A DNA stretch of 11,758 nt from an uncultured Odoribacter sp. (GTDB lineage: Bacteria; Bacteroidota; Bacteroidia; Bacteroidales; Marinifilaceae). Position 1 is the stretch's first letter. Each line of letters begins with the position of its first letter. Location of the stretch: assembly GCA_947039985.1 (NCBI GenBank), contig CAMRAP010000029.1, forward strand, positions 1-11,758, given 5' to 3'. The notes beneath the pieces are model-generated. The model was not told the origin of the DNA, ran no database searches, and saw only the letters and a program-made list of their open reading frames with translations. Positions 1 to 7,337 of the stretch are shown here, piece after piece. A program made the translations under genes and the position numbers.

Positions 1-498
1 AAAGGGGATAGTACAATAGGTACAAAAATAGTCACAACCGTCTTGTATTTTTAGAAAACAGCGAGTACGGTCGCCAAAGGAGTAAGCCAAATCAAAATCT
101 TTTATTCTAAATACATCACACGAATGAGGTTCCTGTTTCTCTTTTTCTGCTTGATGTTGCAGATAATCTACAACATTAAATTTGTCATTTGCTCCCAGTA
201 CCAGACTTACTCCCTCAATAGCCATAATCTCTTTGGCTCTAAGTTGAGCATAGCACCCAACAACAACGATATAGGCATTCGGGTTGTGGTGAATGATTTT
301 ACGAATCAAATGCCGCCCCTTTTTTTCTGCCATATCTGTAACACTGCAAGTATTGATGACAAAAATATCTGCACTCTCTTTTCCGTCAACGCTTTCCGTT
401 CCAGCATCTTCTAAACTGTGCTTTATTGTTGAGGTCTCTGAAAAATTAAGTTTACATCCTAGCGTAATATAGGCTACTTTCTTCCCTGCAATGTCCAT
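1..498 (-). CDS. mtaB: tRNA threonylcarbamoyladenosine methylthiotransferase MtaB (N-terminal part, cut by window edge)
   Basis: Radical-SAM methylthiotransferase that converts t6A37 to ms2t6A37 in ANN-decoding tRNAs, in the cytoplasm. The 166 codons seen cover the N-terminal UPF0004 domain and the start of the radical SAM domain. Three cysteines of the first Fe-S cluster are visible: C15 in TLGCKLN, C51 in NTCSVTD and C82 in VGCYAQ. The radical SAM CxxxCxxC motif is C155-DYF-C159-TY-C162, followed by TIPF at the edge. TLGCKLNFSE and NTCSVTDMAEKKGR favour MtaB over its relatives MiaB and RimO. The start MDIAGKKVAYITLGC fits the family, because the first cysteine lies about 15 residues in. A promoter-like TACTTTTG lies 28 bases upstream. 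The gene is incomplete only because it crosses the left edge. The frame is open with no disruption. Confidence 0.93.
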   Translation of the reverse strand, partial: MDIAGKKVAYITLGCKLNFSETSTIKHSLEDAGTESVDGKESADIFVINTCSVTDMAEKKGRHLIRKIIHHNPNAYIVVVGCYAQLRAKEIMAIEGVSLVLGANDKFNVVDYLQHQAEKEKQEPHSCDVFRIKDFDLAYSFGDRTRCFLKIQDGCDYFCTYCTIPF

Positions 499-526
499 AT
501 AAAATGATTTGGTTTTAATACAAGTA

Positions 527-534
527 CAAAAGTA
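527..534 (-). promoter_or_regulatory. mtaB: Bacteroidetes-type -7 promoter element for mtaB
   Basis: On the minus strand this reads TACTTTTG, matching TAnnTTTG, the -7 consensus of Bacteroidetes primary-sigma promoters. It would start transcription near 520 and give a leader of about 20 nt before the mtaB ATG. No good TTTG is seen at the -33 position, so the call rests on the -7 match and its placement. Confidence 0.55.
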
Positions 535-592
535 ATGAATTGGCGTGTAATTTACATCATAACTATGGTTTTTCCCTAAGTATGTAACAAAA

Positions 593-627
593 ATATCTAT
601 CTGCACGCAAAGCTCGCAGATAGATAT
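593..627 (-). terminator. Hairpin terminator after nhaD
   Basis: Perfect 12-bp inverted repeat (593-604 and 616-627, arms ATATCTATCTGC and GCAGATAGATAT) around an 11-nt loop. Read on the minus strand, it lies 26 nt past the nhaD stop, and the second arm runs straight into TTTTG, a short T tract. On the plus strand no T tract follows, so it fits termination of nhaD ahead of the separate mtaB promoter. Confidence 0.7.
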
Positions 628-628
628 A

Positions 629-642
629 CAACTATATAGTTG
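629..642. repeat. 14-bp perfect palindrome between nhaD and its terminator
   Basis: CAACTATATAGTTG is its own reverse complement. It sits 11 nt past the nhaD stop and one base from the terminator hairpin. It may form a small extra stem in the nhaD 3' end or be a chance AT-rich palindrome. No function can be assigned. Confidence 0.4.
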
Positions 643-653
643 AATGAAACTCT

Positions 654-2081
654 CTATTGAAAGAGTAAAAATTGAATGTAATAGATTATAATACCTGAGG
701 TGTAGCCAATGAGTGCTAAGAACGTAAAATTCTTAAAATACCACATAAAGCTAATCTTCTCAATTCCCATGGCCACAACGCCAGCAGTTGAGCCAATAAT
801 GAGTATACTACCACCAACACCTGAACAGTATGCTAAAAGATGCCAAAAGTGTCCATCAACAACAAAGTATTTCAAATATTCGGGATTGGTAGCTGTTTGC
901 AAAGCGTTTGGTTCAATGATACTATACATTCCCATGGCACTTGCCACCAATGGAACATTATCGACAATGGACGAAAGAAGTCCTATTAATATATTTATAA
1001 CAAATATATCATTCACAGACTGATCTAAGAAGTGAGAGAATGTTTTTAATACACCTGATGCCTCTAATACAGATACTGACATCAATACTCCCAAGAAGAA
1101 AAGTATGGTAGCCAAGTCTACATCTCTCAAAACTTGTACAATTCTAATTTTTTTAGACTCTGCAACATCATGTTTCTTATTGTACATCACCTCTGTATAT
1201 ACCCAAAGAATCCCCAGTCCTAACATAACACCTAAAAAGGGAGGTAGTTGAGTTAGTTCTTTAAATACAGGAATCAACACCAATGATAGTACCCCAATAA
1301 TTAGAATCTTTAAACTCTCTTTCTTTGTCACACTTTCAGGTCGATCACTTTCACCCTCCACATAAGTCGGTTCGGTTAATATTTTACGTAAAACTCGACC
1401 GCCAATAGCAACAGGTATAACTGCCGAAATTACCGAAGGTAAAAATAGTGATTCAATCAAAGGAAGACTTGTCACATTTCCATTAGCCCACAGCATAATG
1501 GTTGTCACATCTCCGATAGGCGACCATGCACCTCCACTATTTGCAGTAATAACAATTAAACTGGCAAATAACCATCGCTCTTTTTTATTGGATATCAATT
1601 TACGAAGAAGCATAACCATGATTATTGTTGCAGTCATATTATCCAGTAAGGCAGACATGAAAAACGATATAGTCATGACAATCCAAAGTAATTTGTATTT
1701 ATTCTTAGTGGTGATGACAGAGGTGATAAATGAAAAGCCACCATGCTTATCTATCAGATTTACAATGGTCATGGCTCCAATAAGAAACAAGAGTACTTCG
1801 GCAGCCTTTCCAAGATGATCTACAATCTGAAAATTAACTACAAATTGCGTGACTTGCTCATTGAGGGGTAATTTGGCTAGATAAGTATTCTCCTCTAAAT
1901 ACAGATGAAATAGATCTGATGAAACAGTGGGTACTAAATCAACGGCATTAAAAGAGTACACCACCCAAAGTAATACACACATGATTAGTGCTACTGCTGA
2001 CTTACTAATTTCAAGATACCCTTCTAAGGCTATCAGTAGGTAGCCCAGAATAAATATACCAAGAATGATTGATATTGACAT
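654..2081 (-). CDS. nhaD: Sodium/proton antiporter, NhaD family
   Basis: Inner-membrane Na+/H+ antiporter of the ion transporter superfamily, expected to expel sodium in exchange for protons. The 475 residues are almost entirely hydrophobic helices. Two halves carry related motifs, as expected for inverted repeats: LLDNMTATII near 145-154 with SGGAWSPIGDVTTIMLW at 182-198, and IVDNVPLVAS near 372-381 with GSILIIGSTAGVVAMG at 424-439. The buried Asp and polar residues of these motifs are the usual ion-path candidates. The frame stays open to a GTG at 2189, which would add 36 residues. I chose the ATG at 2081 because the longer form adds a basic, non-membrane leader, and its GTG falls inside the promoter -7 element, upstream of the expected transcript start. 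The gene is monocistronic, with its own promoter and terminator. Confidence 0.9.
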   Translation of the reverse strand: MSISIILGIFILGYLLIALEGYLEISKSAVALIMCVLLWVVYSFNAVDLVPTVSSDLFHLYLEENTYLAKLPLNEQVTQFVVNFQIVDHLGKAAEVLLFLIGAMTIVNLIDKHGGFSFITSVITTKNKYKLLWIVMTISFFMSALLDNMTATIIMVMLLRKLISNKKERWLFASLIVITANSGGAWSPIGDVTTIMLWANGNVTSLPLIESLFLPSVISAVIPVAIGGRVLRKILTEPTYVEGESDRPESVTKKESLKILIIGVLSLVLIPVFKELTQLPPFLGVMLGLGILWVYTEVMYNKKHDVAESKKIRIVQVLRDVDLATILFFLGVLMSVSVLEASGVLKTFSHFLDQSVNDIFVINILIGLLSSIVDNVPLVASAMGMYSIIEPNALQTATNPEYLKYFVVDGHFWHLLAYCSGVGGSILIIGSTAGVVAMGIEKISFMWYFKNFTFLALIGYTSGIIIYYIQFLLFQ

Positions 2082-2188
2082 GATAAAATAATTTAAAAAA
2101 TTCCTTTTTTGTGATAGTATACGGTATTTATATTGTATGCGTTTGAAACTAATACATTTACCTGTATACGATAGATAATTTGAGGGCA

Positions 2189-2220
2189 CAAATCTATTGC
2201 TTATTTACTACTAATGCAAA
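2189..2220 (-). promoter_or_regulatory. nhaD: Bacteroidetes-type promoter for nhaD
   Basis: On the minus strand TTTG (2217-2220) is followed after exactly 20 bases by TAGATTTG (2189-2196), a full match to the TTTG-N(about 20)-TAnnTTTG consensus. Transcription would begin near 2182, leaving a leader of about 100 nt before the chosen ATG. An AAAAAAGGAAT stretch lies in that leader about 20 nt from the ATG, rather far for a ribosome site. Confidence 0.7.
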
Positions 2221-2322
2221 TCATTTTAAAGCTAAATATATTATTTTTTATTCTATTTTCATGGAGTGAATGAATTTACAAAAACTATAAAAATTCCGTA
2301 GTATAAGTTTAAAATTTTATCA

Positions 2323-2355
2323 AAATAAACACTAAATTTGCAAATAAACACTAAA
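2323..2355. repeat. 14-bp direct repeat overlapping the promoter of the lipoprotein gene
   Basis: AAATAAACACTAAA occurs at 2323-2336 and again, without mismatch, at 2342-2355. The start-to-start distance is 19 bases, close to two helical turns. The first copy overlaps the -7 element and the second lies over the expected transcript start and leader. It could be a tandem protein-binding site or a chance AT-rich duplication. Confidence 0.5.
2333..2340 (+). promoter_or_regulatory. -7 promoter element for the beta-propeller lipoprotein gene
   Basis: TAAATTTG matches TAnnTTTG. The best -33 candidate is TTTA at 2308-2311, 21 bases upstream and one base off the TTTG consensus. The transcript would start near 2347, about 16 nt before the ATG pair at 2363/2366. 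Confidence 0.6.
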
Positions 2356-2362
2356 ATAAATA

Positions 2363-3484
2363 ATGATGAACTATTTGCAAACTAAACTTTACGCTATACT
2401 GCTTTTATTTTGTGTGGTGTTTTTAAATTCTTGTTCAGATAAAAAGCAAAATAATACAGTCATAGAGGTTGATATAAAAAATCCTGCTAAGGCGAGTGAA
2501 ATTTTTAGCGGCTATTTCTTTTTGCAATTAGAAATGGACAGCTTGCTTCCTATCTCAGATATTAAAAAGATGCAAATGGATGATGATTATATCTATCTTT
2601 CTGATAATCATAAATCTATTTTAATATATGACAAAAAGGGTAAGCTTGTAAATATAATTTCTCGTATCGGACGTAGTAGACCCGAATATATTCGTATAGA
2701 TGATTTCGATGTTTATAAATCTAATATTTATGTTTTATCGAAATCAGAAAAAAAAGTAAATGTGTATAATGTTAAAGGTGATTGTCTTAAAAATATAAAG
2801 TTAGACATGTGGTATGATGCACTATCTATATATGATGATGAAAAAATGTTTTTATTTTCAGCATATTTTAATTCGAAAGAATACAATTATGTTTTATATG
2901 ATCATGTGAACAAAGTTGATATTGTAAAATTCGACTATTTCAAAGAGCAAATTCATATGCTTAGTGGTAATACGGGATATTTCAACTCTTTAGATGATGG
3001 TACTTTATTGGCAACGAAAGAATTTGATATGAGTATTTATGCTCTTTCAGAGAAGGAAATGAAGCCTATTTATACGCTGAATTTTAATACAGACGGATCT
3101 ATACCAGCATCTTTACTTGAAAAGCCGAATGATGAATTAAATAGTACGTTAAAGCATATAATGCAGAAGATTACCGATATTGGAGAAACAAAAGATAACA
3201 TATTCCTCGAAAGTGAGTTGCGTTTACATAAGAGAGGATATTATGCGGCAACACTTACCATAATAGACAAATTGAATAATACAACAAAAATATTTGACTA
3301 TGAATTAGATAAAGAATTTCCTGTAGTTGGTCAAACTCTTTTAATTCAAGATGGGTATCTGATCCGTGAATGTTCAATACTAAGCGCTCAAAATTTGAAG
3401 AAGCATTATGGTTTGACTATTTTTGATGATATAGAATTAGACGAGTATGATAATCCTTTTCTATTCTTCTATAAATTGAGATAA
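2363..3484 (+). CDS. 6-bladed beta-propeller lipoprotein of unknown role
   Basis: Likely surface or periplasmic lipoprotein of 373 residues. A basic and hydrophobic leader ends in the lipobox LNSC, so Cys24 would be lipidated after cleavage. The mature part repeats short strands of the form DDDYIYLSDNHKSILIYDKKGKLV and NIYVLSKSEKKVNVYNVKGD, typical of propeller blades and of the 6-bladed beta-propeller (DUF5128-like) proteins common in Bacteroidales. No catalytic motif is seen, and family members generally lack an assigned function. Two ATGs stand in tandem (2363 and 2366), and either gives the same leader. The gene has its own promoter and sits alone between nhaD and lpxB. Its codons look richer in A and T than those of lpxB, which may hint at separate ancestry or weak expression. 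Confidence 0.8.
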   Translation: MMNYLQTKLYAILLLFCVVFLNSCSDKKQNNTVIEVDIKNPAKASEIFSGYFFLQLEMDSLLPISDIKKMQMDDDYIYLSDNHKSILIYDKKGKLVNIISRIGRSRPEYIRIDDFDVYKSNIYVLSKSEKKVNVYNVKGDCLKNIKLDMWYDALSIYDDEKMFLFSAYFNSKEYNYVLYDHVNKVDIVKFDYFKEQIHMLSGNTGYFNSLDDGTLLATKEFDMSIYALSEKEMKPIYTLNFNTDGSIPASLLEKPNDELNSTLKHIMQKITDIGETKDNIFLESELRLHKRGYYAATLTIIDKLNNTTKIFDYELDKEFPVVGQTLLIQDGYLIRECSILSAQNLKKHYGLTIFDDIELDEYDNPFLFFYKLR

Positions 3485-3579
3485 AATTCTATTCTACACT
3501 ACTTTTTTGTAATTAGTTGGGCTATTAAAAAGATTAAATTAATCCATGGTAATAGTTCATAAATTGGCACATAATGTAC

Positions 3580-3587
3580 TATCTTTG
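3580..3587 (+). promoter_or_regulatory. lpxB: -7 promoter element for lpxB
   Basis: TATCTTTG matches TAnnTTTG. Transcription would start near 3594, about 26 nt before the lpxB ATG. At the -33 position only TTCA (3556-3559, 20-base spacing) is present, a weak match. The 135-bp gap after the lipoprotein gene shows no convincing hairpin terminator. Confidence 0.55.
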
Positions 3588-3619
3588 TAATACTATTTTA
3601 TTTGAAATAAATATAGCTT

Positions 3620-4750
3620 ATGCGTTATTATATTATTGCTGGTGAGGCTTCAGGAGATCTACATGCCTCAAATTTGATTAAGGGTTTGAGAGCTGAGGAT
3701 GCTGAAATAGAGGTGAGAGGATGGGGAGGAGACTTGATGCGTGAAGCAGGTGCTGAGATTGTTCGTGATTATAAAGATACGGCAGTCATGGGATTTATCA
3801 CTGTATTGAAAAATTTGGGGAAGATAAAAGAAAATCTGCGTTTGTGCTGTGAGGACATTCAAGCCTGGCAGCCTGATGTAGTGATTTTAGTTGATTATGC
3901 TGGTTTTAATCTTCGAATTGCTCGTTTTGCGAAAAGCATAGGACTAAAAACATTCTACTATATATCTCCTAAAGTGTGGGCATGGAATTCTAGTCGTGTA
4001 AAGAAAATCAAACAGTATGTAGATCGTATGTACACCATCTTTCCTTTCGAGACAGAGTTTTATAAGCAATACGATTATGAGGTGCAATACGGTGGAAATC
4101 CATTGGTTGATGCCATTGCCGAACGTCCGAATAAAGGTGAAACTTTTGATGAATTTATAGCAGCGCATGATTTGCCTCATAAACCCATCATTGCTCTATT
4201 GGCAGGTAGTCGACTTCAAGAGCTAAAATATATTTTGCCTGTCATGTTGAAAATTGTCGATATGATGCCTGAATTTCAGTTTATTATCGCTGGTGCTCCC
4301 TCGATGAATGATGCTGATTATGCTCCTTATGTAAAAGATATTCCAGTAAAAATTATTTATGGTGAAACATATCGCTTAGTGAGTCAGTCGAAAGCAGCTT
4401 TAGTCACTTCAGGTACTGCCACATTGGAAACAGCGCTTCTACGCACACCTCAAGTTGTGTGTTATAAGGGAGAGGGTGGTTGCTTGCTTTACTATTTGTT
4501 TCGAAAATTTGCCAACGTAAAATACGCCTCTTTAGTGAATTTGATTCTTGATGATGATATCGTAAAAGAGTTGATTATGCAAAATCTAACCGCAGAGAAT
4601 TTACATAATGAATTGCTACGGATTCTATATAGCAAGCTCGACAGAGAAAAGATGCTACAAGATTATGACGAGATTATTCGCATACTTGGAGAATCCGATG
4701 TTTCGACTCGTTTTGCAAAGATGATGGTGGCTGATTTAAAGCAGTATTAA
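3620..4750 (+). CDS. lpxB: Lipid-A-disaccharide synthase LpxB
   Basis: GT19 glycosyltransferase that joins UDP-diacylglucosamine and lipid X into the lipid A disaccharide at the inner face of the cytoplasmic membrane. At 376 residues it has normal family length. Visible motifs in order are AGEASGDLHASNL (7-19), VDYAGFN (91-97), YYISPKVWAWNSSRVKKI (113-130), GGNPLVDAI (158-166), LLAGSRLQELKY (193-204) and VTSGTATLETAL (262-273). Asp92 and Arg198 align with E. coli D98 and R201, both reported as important for activity. The sugar-nucleotide site is expected around the SGTATLE segment. The start is the first ATG, three residues before the conserved YYIIAGEASGD. The gene is not in an fabZ-lpxA-lpxB arrangement here and appears monocistronic. 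Its TAA overlaps the stop of the convergent PCMD gene. Confidence 0.96.
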   Translation: MRYYIIAGEASGDLHASNLIKGLRAEDAEIEVRGWGGDLMREAGAEIVRDYKDTAVMGFITVLKNLGKIKENLRLCCEDIQAWQPDVVILVDYAGFNLRIARFAKSIGLKTFYYISPKVWAWNSSRVKKIKQYVDRMYTIFPFETEFYKQYDYEVQYGGNPLVDAIAERPNKGETFDEFIAAHDLPHKPIIALLAGSRLQELKYILPVMLKIVDMMPEFQFIIAGAPSMNDADYAPYVKDIPVKIIYGETYRLVSQSKAALVTSGTATLETALLRTPQVVCYKGEGGCLLYYLFRKFANVKYASLVNLILDDDIVKELIMQNLTAENLHNELLRILYSKLDREKMLQDYDEIIRILGESDVSTRFAKMMVADLKQY

Positions 4751-5721
4751 TATACTAGCTTTACGTTGTCCAGCCAAAACTTAGCATCTGGAGCACCAAT
4801 ATAAGCACCCCCATGACCAGAAGAGAAACGCAGGACAATGTGTGTGGGTTGTGTTTCAGCTGTTGCCCATCCCACCTCTTGAATGGGAACCATTTCACCT
4901 TGACTATTTAGGCAATGTGGTCTGTTTGCACCTTTGATTAAATTCATATAAGGTTGAAAGAAGCTTTCTTGAGAGATGTCACCATAATTGATGGCTATAC
5001 GGTGAGCATTTTTCCATTTCTTAACCTCTTTATTATAGCGTTCGTAGGCTGTCCCGACTCTTTTTGCAAAAATATTTCCCTCTGCATCTTCCCAACGATA
5101 TTGTAATAATAGACAAGCTTCTGCATTATTTTGTTCTGCAATTTTCTCTATGCTACTAAATCCCGTAGCCTTAATTTGTTCTCCTTGGGGAGAAACTTTG
5201 TAATCAAATACCAAAGCTTTGGGACGTTTGATAAAAGAAATATTGTGATTTAATTTGCCTTGTGGATTTTTGGTGTCACGAACGGGTTCAATCACTTCAC
5301 CGAAAAAGATAGTTCCAGTTGCCAGTACTGAGATATTAATTAAACCCAACACTTTCACGTGTTCCATGCGTGTTTCCAAGCGAGCACAATAACCGTCTCC
5401 TCTTTTTTCAGGGAAAACAGTGACACTAGCTTTATACACCCCACTCACTTTAGCCATTACCGTTGAAGTTGCCCAAGGCGAGATAGATGGTTTGTAAGGA
5501 GTATTATCTTTTAATGTATCTCCTTGGGTGATTTCGTACAGATATTTCGTATCTCCCCCAATAATAAAAGATTCATCTACAACGCGTACCATCCATTTGT
5601 TCATATCTCCAAAAGGCAATTGTTCGGTTGAATTTGTAGTCTTTTGAGCTATACTGTAAAGTGATAATCCTGTGAAAAGAATTGTATATAGGTATTTTTT
5701 CAATTTTATAAAGCTAGTCAT
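4747..5721 (-). CDS. Exported PCMD-domain protein
   Basis: Secreted protein of 324 residues whose whole mature part resembles the PCMD family (PF13201, putative carbohydrate metabolism domain), a Bacteroidetes family of unknown activity. A basic start and hydrophobic core end in SIAQ, suggesting signal peptidase I cleavage after Ala25. There is no lipobox. Features seen are PFGDMNKW (36-43), PWATSTVMAKVSG (82-94), GTIFFGEV (136-143), NHNISFIKRPKALVFDYKV (158-176) and the C-terminal block IVLRFSSGHGGAYIGAP...FWLDNVKLVY, typical of a beta-sandwich end strand carrying a conserved Asp. It follows the sulfatase on the same strand after 156 bp. No consensus promoter lies in that gap; TACGTTTA about 35 nt upstream is one base off. 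Co-transcription with the sulfatase is plausible. Binding or processing of sulfated glycans is only inferred from context. Confidence 0.82.
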   Translation of the reverse strand: MTSFIKLKKYLYTILFTGLSLYSIAQKTTNSTEQLPFGDMNKWMVRVVDESFIIGGDTKYLYEITQGDTLKDNTPYKPSISPWATSTVMAKVSGVYKASVTVFPEKRGDGYCARLETRMEHVKVLGLINISVLATGTIFFGEVIEPVRDTKNPQGKLNHNISFIKRPKALVFDYKVSPQGEQIKATGFSSIEKIAEQNNAEACLLLQYRWEDAEGNIFAKRVGTAYERYNKEVKKWKNAHRIAINYGDISQESFFQPYMNLIKGANRPHCLNSQGEMVPIQEVGWATAETQPTHIVLRFSSGHGGAYIGAPDAKFWLDNVKLVY

Positions 5722-5821
5722 TACTAATTATTTTTCTAAGGATTTTCACCTACAATAAACGTACCAGATACAGTATATATACGATATAAAAACACAATCA
5801 GGTTCATAATTCTGACTAATA

Positions 5822-5846
5822 TTACTCATTGCAGCAAAATGAGTAA
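5822..5846. terminator. Hairpin between the sulfatase and PCMD genes
   Basis: Perfect 9-bp inverted repeat (5822-5830 TTACTCATT and 5838-5846 AATGAGTAA) with a 7-nt loop, 31 nt past the sulfatase stop. The stem is AT-rich and no T tract follows on the minus strand, so it is a weak terminator at best. It may instead attenuate read-through or protect the sulfatase mRNA end. Confidence 0.4.
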
Positions 5847-5877
5847 CAAAAAATGTTTACAAAAGGATTGTTGTATT

Positions 5878-7263
5878 CTACTTTTTTTTCTTTTTCCGTA
5901 AATCGTCAGCTGTTTTGATTTCATTATTCATCAATCGTCGGTGATAGCCATTGGTAATTGGTGCCCATCCATCTTCAATCCAAGTAGGAGTAATGCAACA
6001 ATGTTCTTCCCAATCAGCTAGCTTCTTCATCAACTTTGCAGCCATTTTAGGTTCTTTTTGTATCAAATTTTCTTGTTCTTCAAGGTCATTAGCTAGATTA
6101 TATAGAACAGAATCTACACCTCGCGTAATGGTCAATTTATAATCTCCATAGCGAATAGCACGTGAATCCATTTTTCTCCAGAAAAGAACATCATGTGGAT
6201 TACCCTTCTTTTTACCATTCAAGTATGCTTGTAGAGATTCACCATCTAAAGGTTTGTTCAGCTCTTTCTTCGAGATATCCAACACATCAACTAGGGTGGC
6301 AAAAATATCTAGAGAAGAGGTGAGTCCTGTAAAATTTTCACTTGAAGTCCATTGGTCTCCCCATACGGCAAAGAATGGTACACGGTGTCCTCCTTCGAAC
6401 TTATTGCCCTTAAACCCTTTCAAAGGTAGATTTGAAGAATTGTTTGTTGTTGCACCTCCATTGTCACTGGTAAAGAAAATAATGGTATTGTCAAACTTTC
6501 CTGTGCGCTTTAATTCTTCAACAACCTCTCCAATTCCTCTATCTAAAGCCCACATCATAGCTGCATAGACCTGACGAGGATGTCCTTCGAATAGAGCCAA
6601 ATCCTCTTTAGTTGTATGATTAGGAGAATGGGGTGCTGTATATGAAAGATACATCATAAAAGCTTGATCACTTTCATTAATCACTTGTTTCGCTTTTTGA
6701 GTCAGTTCGTCCGTAAAATATCCTTCAAAGCTAAGGCTTTCATCATTGTATTGATAACGATTGCCACTCTTGGGGCGATCGTCACCTTTCGGATTATAAA
6801 AATAGGAACGGGATCCACCAATCAGTCCATAGAATGTATCAAATCCTTTTGCATTGGGATGTTGAAAAGGGTGTGTTCCTAAGTGCCATTTACCAATACA
6901 AGCTGTACGGTATCCCTCTTTTTTTAATAGAGCAGGCATGATTTCTTCGTCTTGAGGTAGTCCCTGGCCCACTCCTGCATTGCATTCATATCCAAAGCGT
7001 TGTCCGTATCGTCCTGTCATTAACATGGCACGTGAAGGACTACTAACAGTAGCAGCAACATGCGCATCTGTGAAAACACGTCCTTGGGCTGCCAAAGCAT
7101 CTATATTTGGTGTTTTTATCTCTTTTGAACCCATAAAACCAAAGTCGGCATACCCAGCATCATCTGCGAGAATGACTATAATATTCGGTTTTTTAGGCTC
7201 TCCGCTAGCAGCGATTAATGGAATAGTCCATAATAAAGCGAAAGGTGTGTATTGTATTTTCAT
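5878..7263 (-). CDS. Exported sulfatase, serine type (S1 family)
   Basis: Secreted sulfate-ester hydrolase, 461 residues. The signal peptide is short, with likely cleavage near residue 20. The catalytic signature is S74-S75-P76-S77-R78, so the residue converted to formylglycine is Ser74. This makes it a serine-type enzyme that needs an anaerobic sulfatase-maturing radical SAM enzyme (anSME), which is not in this window. Metal-site and active-site segments are LADDAGYADFG (32-42, Asp34/Asp35), GKWHLG (124-129), PHSPNH (211-216), TSDNGG (265-270, Asp267/Asn268) and the lysine in LKGFKGNKFEGG. Length and motif order are those of a complete S1 sulfatase. The subfamily and sulfate position cannot be fixed by eye; placement beside GH20 and GH2 genes suggests host N-glycans, mucin or glycosaminoglycans. 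The protein ends in five lysines encoded by an A-rich run. Its start lies just after a strong promoter match. Confidence 0.94.
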   Translation of the reverse strand: MKIQYTPFALLWTIPLIAASGEPKKPNIIVILADDAGYADFGFMGSKEIKTPNIDALAAQGRVFTDAHVAATVSSPSRAMLMTGRYGQRFGYECNAGVGQGLPQDEEIMPALLKKEGYRTACIGKWHLGTHPFQHPNAKGFDTFYGLIGGSRSYFYNPKGDDRPKSGNRYQYNDESLSFEGYFTDELTQKAKQVINESDQAFMMYLSYTAPHSPNHTTKEDLALFEGHPRQVYAAMMWALDRGIGEVVEELKRTGKFDNTIIFFTSDNGGATTNNSSNLPLKGFKGNKFEGGHRVPFFAVWGDQWTSSENFTGLTSSLDIFATLVDVLDISKKELNKPLDGESLQAYLNGKKKGNPHDVLFWRKMDSRAIRYGDYKLTITRGVDSVLYNLANDLEEQENLIQKEPKMAAKLMKKLADWEEHCCITPTWIEDGWAPITNGYHRRLMNNEIKTADDLRKKKKK

Positions 7264-7296
7264 ATCGTAAATAGCTTTTTATGCTTTTAATTTTGG

Positions 7297-7330
7297 CAAA
7301 TGTATTTAATATTAATGAAAATCACGCAAA
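7297..7330 (-). promoter_or_regulatory. Bacteroidetes-type promoter for the sulfatase gene
   Basis: On the minus strand TTTG (7327-7330) is followed after 22 bases by TACATTTG (7297-7304), matching TTTG-N-TAnnTTTG with slightly long spacing. The transcript would start near 7290, about 27 nt before the ATG. Confidence 0.65.
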
Positions 7331-7337
7331 GGTTTAA

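Noticed and set aside
124..414. Plus-strand open frame of 96 codons at the left edge
   Set aside because: It lies wholly antisense to mtaB, whose minus-strand product carries all expected cysteine motifs.
709..1818. Two plus-strand open frames (709-1023 and 1498-1818)
   Set aside because: Both are shadows of nhaD; their translations show no family resemblance and no promoter.
3485..3619. Terminator after the lipoprotein gene
   Set aside because: A T run at about 3504-3509 is present but no stable inverted repeat precedes it.
3668..4180. Minus-strand frames within lpxB
   Set aside because: Antisense to a complete, motif-rich lpxB and without start context.
5722..5821. Promoter in front of the PCMD gene
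   Set aside because: The only candidate, TACGTTTA on the minus strand, has one mismatch and no -33 partner at fitting distance, so I did not list it as a feature.
5951..7270. Several plus-strand frames opposite the sulfatase, including one reaching 7270
   Set aside because: They are mirror frames of the sulfatase coding sequence with no recognisable protein content.
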